This document shows positions 58,201 through 64,000 of a stretch of DNA of 64,000 nucleotides, piece after piece (position 1 is the stretch's first letter; every line of letters begins with the position of its first letter). The DNA comes from Sphaeramia orbicularis. Its lineage: Eukaryota; Chordata; Actinopteri; Kurtiformes; Apogonidae. The notes beneath the pieces were generated by a model, which was given only the letters and a program-made list of their open reading frames with translations, searched no databases and was not told the DNA's origin. Both the position numbers and the translations under genes were made by a program. The DNA lies in contig NC_043978.1 of NCBI RefSeq assembly GCF_902148855.1, positions 32,114,686 through 32,178,685 of the forward strand, written 5' to 3'.

Positions 58201-61200
58201 AGAACTTTGCCCATAGATCTCCAACTCACAGCTCCAGTCAAAACAAAATGACCAGCTTTCATCACTATGACAGTGATAATTTTTTTGCACAATAAACCTG
58301 AAAATCCATTGTTAAAACTAAACACAGTCATTTTGACTGGATCGTCCTGTAGCTTCAGCTTTGTTTTGGTTTGTAGTGAGTGTTGTGTTTTGGCCAGGCT
58401 TTGGGCAGCTGTTAGGATCACATAGCCCTGACAAGAGCTCTGAAAATGTTGGCCTGCTCAGCCATGCATATTTGTCTGTCATGTGAGCCTCCTTAAGCTG
58501 ATGTATTTGTGACTGTGACTGTGAAGCTGTTATCTCCCTGGTACACATGTACTCAACACCATGTTGTATTTGAACCTGAATAAAAAGTAATTAGGTATTT
58601 ATTTCCTTTATTTTATTAAGGGGATATACTTTTTGAATCCCCTTTTAATACTACTTTTCTATCCATTGACTGTTACTTGTAAAATATTTTCCAACATGCA
58701 AAATAGTCTCATTTTTTGAACATGTATGTCTGCATGTGTTTTATGTTTGATTCCCCTTTCCGATGTACCCATAGATGCAGCCACAGAACTGCAGGTGTCC
58801 AATTCCAAGTTGGCTGAAGTCGAAGCTGCACATGCCACACAGAAATCTGAGGTCGGACTCTTCATTTACTGACTCAGAGCCAAAGATAAAACTTGAGGCC
58901 CATCTCTTGCCATGTTGATCATGACCTCTGAAATGACTGAAAATACATTTAAAATATACAGTCATGGAAAAAATTATGAGACCATCAAAAGTCATCAAAA
59001 ACCATGGTTATACAATCAAGTACTAACTCTTGTGTGTATCATGTGACTAAAACAGACAGAAAAGAAAACATGGAATGCCTAAAAGCACTGTTTTTGGCAG
59101 TACAATGCCATAGATATTGATGTAAGAACCGAAGTGATTTTGGTTATTACCAAGAAGCCACGGAAAATGACTACATATCAGCTCTTAAATTAAACTCTTA
59201 TGAGCTATTTTTGTTGTTATCATTATATTTGTCCAAACAAATGTACCTTTAGTCTTACCAGGCATTAAAATGAACAAGAAATTGAAGAAAACAAGGGTGG
59301 TCTAATAATTTCTCTGTGACTGTATTGTATCTCTTGCCTTTTTCTTTGTCATTAAGTGACTTTCCTCCTCTTCTTTGTTGTTGTAACAGTATGACAGATT
59401 AAAGAAACTCCATGCAGAGCTTGAGGAGAAGCTGGAAGCATCAGAGATCCAGATTAAACGACAGTCTGCAGAGTACAGAATCCTTCTACAACAGAAAGAT
59501 GTATGCACATTTTATGTATTATTATAACACATAGGAAATAACCCCCTCAACATCAACAGCTTCTCCAAGAATGGAATGTTAGATATCCTTTTGCCGTAAC
59601 CTTTAATGAAATGAGTCAGTTAGAGAAACTGTGTTGAATAAGCACATCCATGTTTCATTTCTACCACCTAATTTAGACCTTCTCTGGTCATGTTTTTTTC
59701 AGAAATGCTCGTGATAATTTGTGTCATTAAATTCATGATAACTTACTTCATAATAATTTTGTGCTGCTCCAAATTTCTCAGTATGTTTATTCTCTTGCTT
59801 ATTTTTTACTGAGTTGAAATTTGGACAGAACATTCCAGAAATCCCCAGGAGTATTTGAGATATTTATTTTTCTTGTAAACATGCTGTTGAAAGGAATAGC
59901 AAATTAGTAAACATTTTTTTTAACAAAATCTATGACATGAAGTGGGAGGAGTAGTTGAGTTGCCTTGGGATGACTTTGATATAGCATATATATTTTACTG
60001 TCACTTTAAACTGTGAAATAGAGAGAGCAGGGACCTAAATCTATCATTAGAGTGTGTCTGGTAGAGGGAAAAGCATATTCATTTCACATATAAATAAACT
60101 CTTTGCCCATTAAATGCTTACCTGGATACGTTAAATTTAACTGAAACGGATATTTGCACACATGACGTCCACTTGCAAGAGTAAGAATAAGCTTAATTAT
60201 AAAAACAGTGTGAGGAAAAAAAAAAAAAAACAGATGTTAAAAAAATATTTTGCATCTTCCCAGGTGGAGATCAGTCACCTGAAAGCTCGCCAGAATGGAC
60301 TTCAGGAAGAAGTTCAGAAGCTGCAGCAGTCGGCCCAGTCTGCTTCTGTTGGCCCTGCTGTGCTACCTGTCGCCACAACCTCCTCAACCACTACCTCCTC
60401 TTCTTCTACTTTCCTGTCTCGGCCCTCAGGGTCCCACCAGGGCTTCCATGGGGACGAGATGGACCTGAGTGATGTTTTATGGTCACAGCAGGAGATCAAC
60501 AGACTGTCAACAGAAGTGATGCGTCTGGAGGCAGAGGTGGCCCACTGGAGGAGAATGTCTCAGGTAGTAATGTGGAGAGTGTGTTGATGTGTGACAGGCG
60601 GTTTCTGAGAGTTAGGAACTGAACCTGGATTATCTAGTTTAAGTTCTGTCTCTAATTTCCAGGTCATCTTATTGCCCTGAAGCATAGTTCTGTTTCCACT
60701 GGAACTTTTTTTCCTGCTTAACTGGTCTACAGAAAAAATTTAATTTAGCAGTGTTTAATCTACAGTCTGTTTTACATATCCAGATATAATTTACACCAAG
60801 GCTCCCAGAAGACTGACAGCAAGCTCTAATACATTTCAGTATTTAGAAAACAGTAACGATGAATGGTGGAAATAAAGTGTTATCACAGATCAGGTAAACC
60901 TAGAAATATTTTTTTATATTTGTACCTAAATTCAGACTTCAGGCTTATATTGCTACTCAACATCATTATCCACAACCTTAACCCATCTGGTATCAGGAAG
61001 ATATATATTGATTCATTCATTAGTGGCAAAAAGGGCAGTAAACAATATTAGTCAACAGGACAATCTGACCAGCAAGTTTGGTATTTCTGTCATTCATTTT
61101 GGTAAAAACCAATAGTTACTGGCTCATAGAAACTGAATAATTTCTTTGCAGTTACTTTTTCCTTGTGTCCCTGAGGGTATCTTTTTTTCATTTCAGACAT

Positions 61201-64000
61201 CGACAGCAGCTGGAGGTGGTAATGGTGATCAGGGTGAGATTCTCAAACTTCAAAGAACTATTAAGGCGAGTATCCAGAATAAATGTTTTCCATACTTTAC
61301 GTTTTAAGCATGTCAGCACAACCTTCACGGCTGAAAATGGCCCGAGTCTTAATGTTTATATTGTTGTTACATTGGAACAGGAGCTACGAGAGGAGATGAG
61401 TCGTGAGGTGGATGAACACCAGCATGAACTGGCTGCTCTGCAAGATGCCCAGCGGCAGAAGATGGCTGACATCACCCGGCGGCACAGAGAAGAGCTGGCA
61501 GAGTATGAGGAGAGGATAGAGGAGCTGGAGGAACAGAATCAGAGTGGTCAGCCAACTTTTACATCTGATATTATGACTTAGAAAATGAGAAAATGTGGAA
61601 AGGATAGAATTTAAGATTGTTCTATTCTGGTTTGTTGTAAGATGTGAGATTGATTAGATCCTTTCTGTTACTTTAAAGTGTGATCCACTGTGCAACAAAC
61701 GCCACTATCACTTGGAAACATAAAAAGCAACTCTACAGGATGCTCACATTTGGTGCAAGAAAATTAGTTCTTTTAAACTGGACAACAGACAAAGCCCCAT
61801 GTAAAACACAGTGGCAACACTGTAATTGAATATTGATCACTTAACTATTTGATAATCTAGTTCCATAATAGAACTAATGTACTTCATAGAATATGGAACC
61901 AATTCATGTCGTACACTGGTCTAAACTTTTTGACTATTTTTGTGAGAGTTTGTATGATGTATAATGGAGATCTCTAAGTAACCTACCTCATGGAAATTTA
62001 TCTTTGTTGTCATGTGTTGGTGATAGTCTCTGGGTTTGCCACCTGCAAGTATCTATTTTGAGCTGAAAAGTAATAAAAATATGTTTGTGTTTTTTTAAAA
62101 TGGCACGTTGTAATATGTCTCAAATCCTCCTCTGCAGGTGGTGGTCAGGTCAGTTCTGCTCCAGATGCCTCAAAGCTGCTCGAACTTCAGAAAACCATCC
62201 GTTCCCTTGAGGAAACAGCAGAGCAGCGGGAGAAACAGGTGTCCGAGTTGTCTGCCAGCCTGGAGGAGGCTGAGAGGAAACTGGCCTCGCTGCAGCTGGA
62301 GAAAGACGACGCCCAGGAAGAAAACACCGGGCTGCTGGAGAACTATACACGGCTGCAGGCGTCTGTCACCGAGCTCCAAACCCGAGTACAAGAGCAGGAG
62401 GGGAAGAGTCTGCAGAAAGCCCAGTTGGACCATGAGATCCAAGTGTTAAGAAAAAACCTTGCTGGTACACAGCTAAACTTCATAAGTGTTTAATACTCTT
62501 TTCTGTTCAGTTACAACTATTCATCTTGCTAAAAGTTTATTTGTGGGTGTGTGTCTAAGTTACAGTTCCTATCTTTTAATATTTGCAAGAATGCAACAGA
62601 ATAAACATTCCTTTCTCCTACTGCACTTTGTTTACTTTCTAGCTGCCGAGAAAGAAATTGAACAACTGAAAGAGTTGGCTGAGGCAAGTATTAGCACAAA
62701 CAATATCAGATGCCGTGTTAGCTGTTTATACTGTAGTTATTAGGAGGTTTTTAGTACTTCACCCACCAGTTTAATAGCTTTTAAAAAACTATATATTCTT
62801 CATTCAGACAAAACCACAGGAAGAAGTGGAGCATGCTGACATCTTAGAGCTGAACACCATTATTGGGACTTTGAGACAAGAAAAGGACATCCTTGAACAA
62901 GAAAAGGTTTGTTCTTGTGATGCAGAAAATTCATTTTACCTCAGACTAATGTTGTAGTACTTGTGTAATGAATGTTGCTTCTACATGTGATATTCTTCAT
63001 TCACTTAAACCTTTATTTTACCAAGCAAGACATTAAGAACAATTTATTATTGACAATAAGAATGTATATGTGTTCAGTTGTCATTGAAACCAAGATGCTA
63101 AAAAAATCTGGTAAATATTCAGTGTAGTTGAAGTTTTGCGTACTGATGGAAAATATTAGATATAACTTACAAGAAGCAATGCACTGCCATATTGATTGGT
63201 TAGTTTGTCATGTTGCCTCCAGAATAGATCCTGGGTTTATCTGTTGTATTTGTCTGCTATAAAACAAGTTATAATATGAATTTATATATGTGTGTATTTT
63301 TTCACAGCTTGAGCTGCAAGAGAAACTTAAAGTTGCAGAGGAACAGGTAATAAGCCATAAAGCAGCAGAGTCTGGTGAGTCAGAAGCAGTGGAGGATCTG
63401 AAAGCAGAGCTGGAGAGAAGAGAAAAGGCATTGAAGGCCACCATGGAGGAACGGGACACCCTGATGTCTGAGCTGGAAGAACTAGATCAGCAAAACCAAG
63501 AAGCAACACAGGTATAAGTGATGATGGCGGCCTGATTTGTTGGTTGTTATGCTGCCTTATATCTTTCAAAATATGCCAACCCATTATACAGAGCAAGCAT
63601 GACCAAAACATTAAAATCAAGCCTAAAGATATGTATTTATTAAAGTAAGACAGAGGAGTGATGTCCAAGTAAGATCTTGCAAGGCTTACTGCAAGAATCT
63701 GTTGACAGGGCTTTCAAATATAAGGTCTTTGCCAAGTCCAGTGTATTCAAAACACCTCTGTCAGGGTTCTGAAAAGAGTCAGAAAATCCTTAAATTTTTT
63801 TATGCTGATTTTTGTTTCTGCTTTTTTTTTTTTCCCCCTTGCAGCATATGATCTCGGTGAAGGATCAGCTCTCCAGCCAACTGAAGGACACTGAGGCACA
63901 GCTCATAAAACTGACTGCAGAACTCAATGCAACCAAAGATCAGAAAAAGACATTGGAGCAGGAGCTGGAGACCCAAAAAGACAAAATTAGCCAGAGTGCT
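55236..64000 (+). CDS. trip11: TRIP11 / GMAP-210, N-terminal 563 residues (runs off the window)
   Basis: Eleven coding exons: 55236-55374, 58775-58851, 59390-59500, 60264-60563, 61197-61265, 61381-61546, 62138-62464, 62643-62683, 62808-62906, 63308-63511, 63845-64000 (open). Phases are consistent. The start [20 protein letters not shown] plus [13 protein letters not shown] is the conserved ALPS amphipathic helix that senses curved membrane. Then comes continuous coiled coil with conserved [46 protein letters not shown] and [11 protein letters not shown]. The introns after 61265 and 62683 use GC donors. GMAP-210 is a very long cis-Golgi tether that captures small vesicles and IFT20; loss in humans causes achondrogenesis 1A. 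The GRIP-related C-terminus lies beyond the window. Intron 1 (3.4 kb) and intron 2 hold MITEs. Confidence 0.96.
55405..55904. mobile_element. piggyBac-like MITE, copy 2 (trip11 intron 1)
   Basis: TTAA at 55401-55404 precedes CCCACCTAAACAGACT. The interior follows copy 1 (18282-18822) throughout: AAGTGTTTAATAACTTCTGA, ATTTGGACATCCAGAGGCTC, GGTTCACCAGTTAAACCCAT, and a right end GATGTCTTTAAGGC. The termini are more eroded than in copy 1, so it is the older or less constrained copy. Confidence 0.75.
56870..57095 (+). repeat. LINE/SINE-type fragment in trip11 intron 1
   Basis: GTAGGTGTGAATGTGAGAGT, CAGCCCTGTGATGAGCTGG and GTCCAGGGCGTACCCTGTC are followed by an (AATG)n tail at 57080-57095. This is a well-known fish retroposon 3' region. 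A T-run at 56800-56826 lies just before it. The remainder of the intron up to 58774 shows no other gene-like feature. Confidence 0.65.
58959..59322. mobile_element. Tc1-type MITE, 364 bp, in trip11 intron 2
   Basis: Begins CAGTCATGGAAAAAATTATG and ends TAATTTCTCTGTGACTG, imperfect inverted copies, flanked on both sides by TA (58957-58958 and 59323-59324). No transposase remains. Confidence 0.78.
61619..62060 (+). repeat. LINE-like relic in trip11 intron 6
   Basis: Broken frames include a stretch resembling the C-terminus of fish L1-like reverse transcriptases (LVQEN..F, then W-Q-F). The first 50 bp match 25826 onward. Assignment is weak. Confidence 0.35.

Overview
The window is vertebrate nuclear DNA, almost certainly from a percomorph-type teleost. 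Genes are compact and intron-split, the proteins are close to human orthologues, GATA/AT microsatellites are long, and the interspersed repeats are typical of fish (hAT, Tc1/mariner and piggyBac-like MITEs, RTE- and L2/jockey-like LINE fragments). No prokaryotic features, LTR elements or virus-like elements were seen.

Layout. 1-737 is a 31-bp minisatellite that runs off the left edge; most units carry an inverted CCAAT box. 1519-7959 (+) is chp1 (calcineurin B homologous protein 1). About 10.28-14.5 kb (+) is the long non-coding RNA Cyrano (oip5-as1), recognised from its near-perfect miR-7 pairing site at 13165-13188. 16678-22435 (-) is oip5 (Mis18-beta), five short exons recovered by splicing. 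22.6-26.3 kb is a stack of transposons nested inside each other. 26632-30365 (+) is nusap1, 30888-32854 (-) ndufaf1, 34447-43210 (+) rtf1, 46551-50892 (+) golga5 (golgin-84). 52.2-54.5 kb is a hAT element holding a young Tc3-like transposon with an intact transposase. From 55236 to the right edge (+) is the first part of trip11 (GMAP-210).

Synteny. chp1, Cyrano, oip5, nusap1, ndufaf1 and rtf1 keep the order and orientation of human 15q15.1, which supports the oip5 and Cyrano calls. The two golgin genes at the right are on human 14q32, so the window spans a junction between two ancestral blocks.

Function. oip5 (centromere licensing) and nusap1 (spindle microtubule bundling) are both mitotic genes. 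golga5 and trip11 are both Golgi coiled-coil tethers. rtf1 is a Paf1-complex transcription elongation factor, ndufaf1 a complex I assembly factor, and chp1 an EF-hand cofactor of Na+/H+ exchangers. Coding gene models were built by hand from splice signals and reading phase; each complete model has a total coding length divisible by three and ends at the expected stop.
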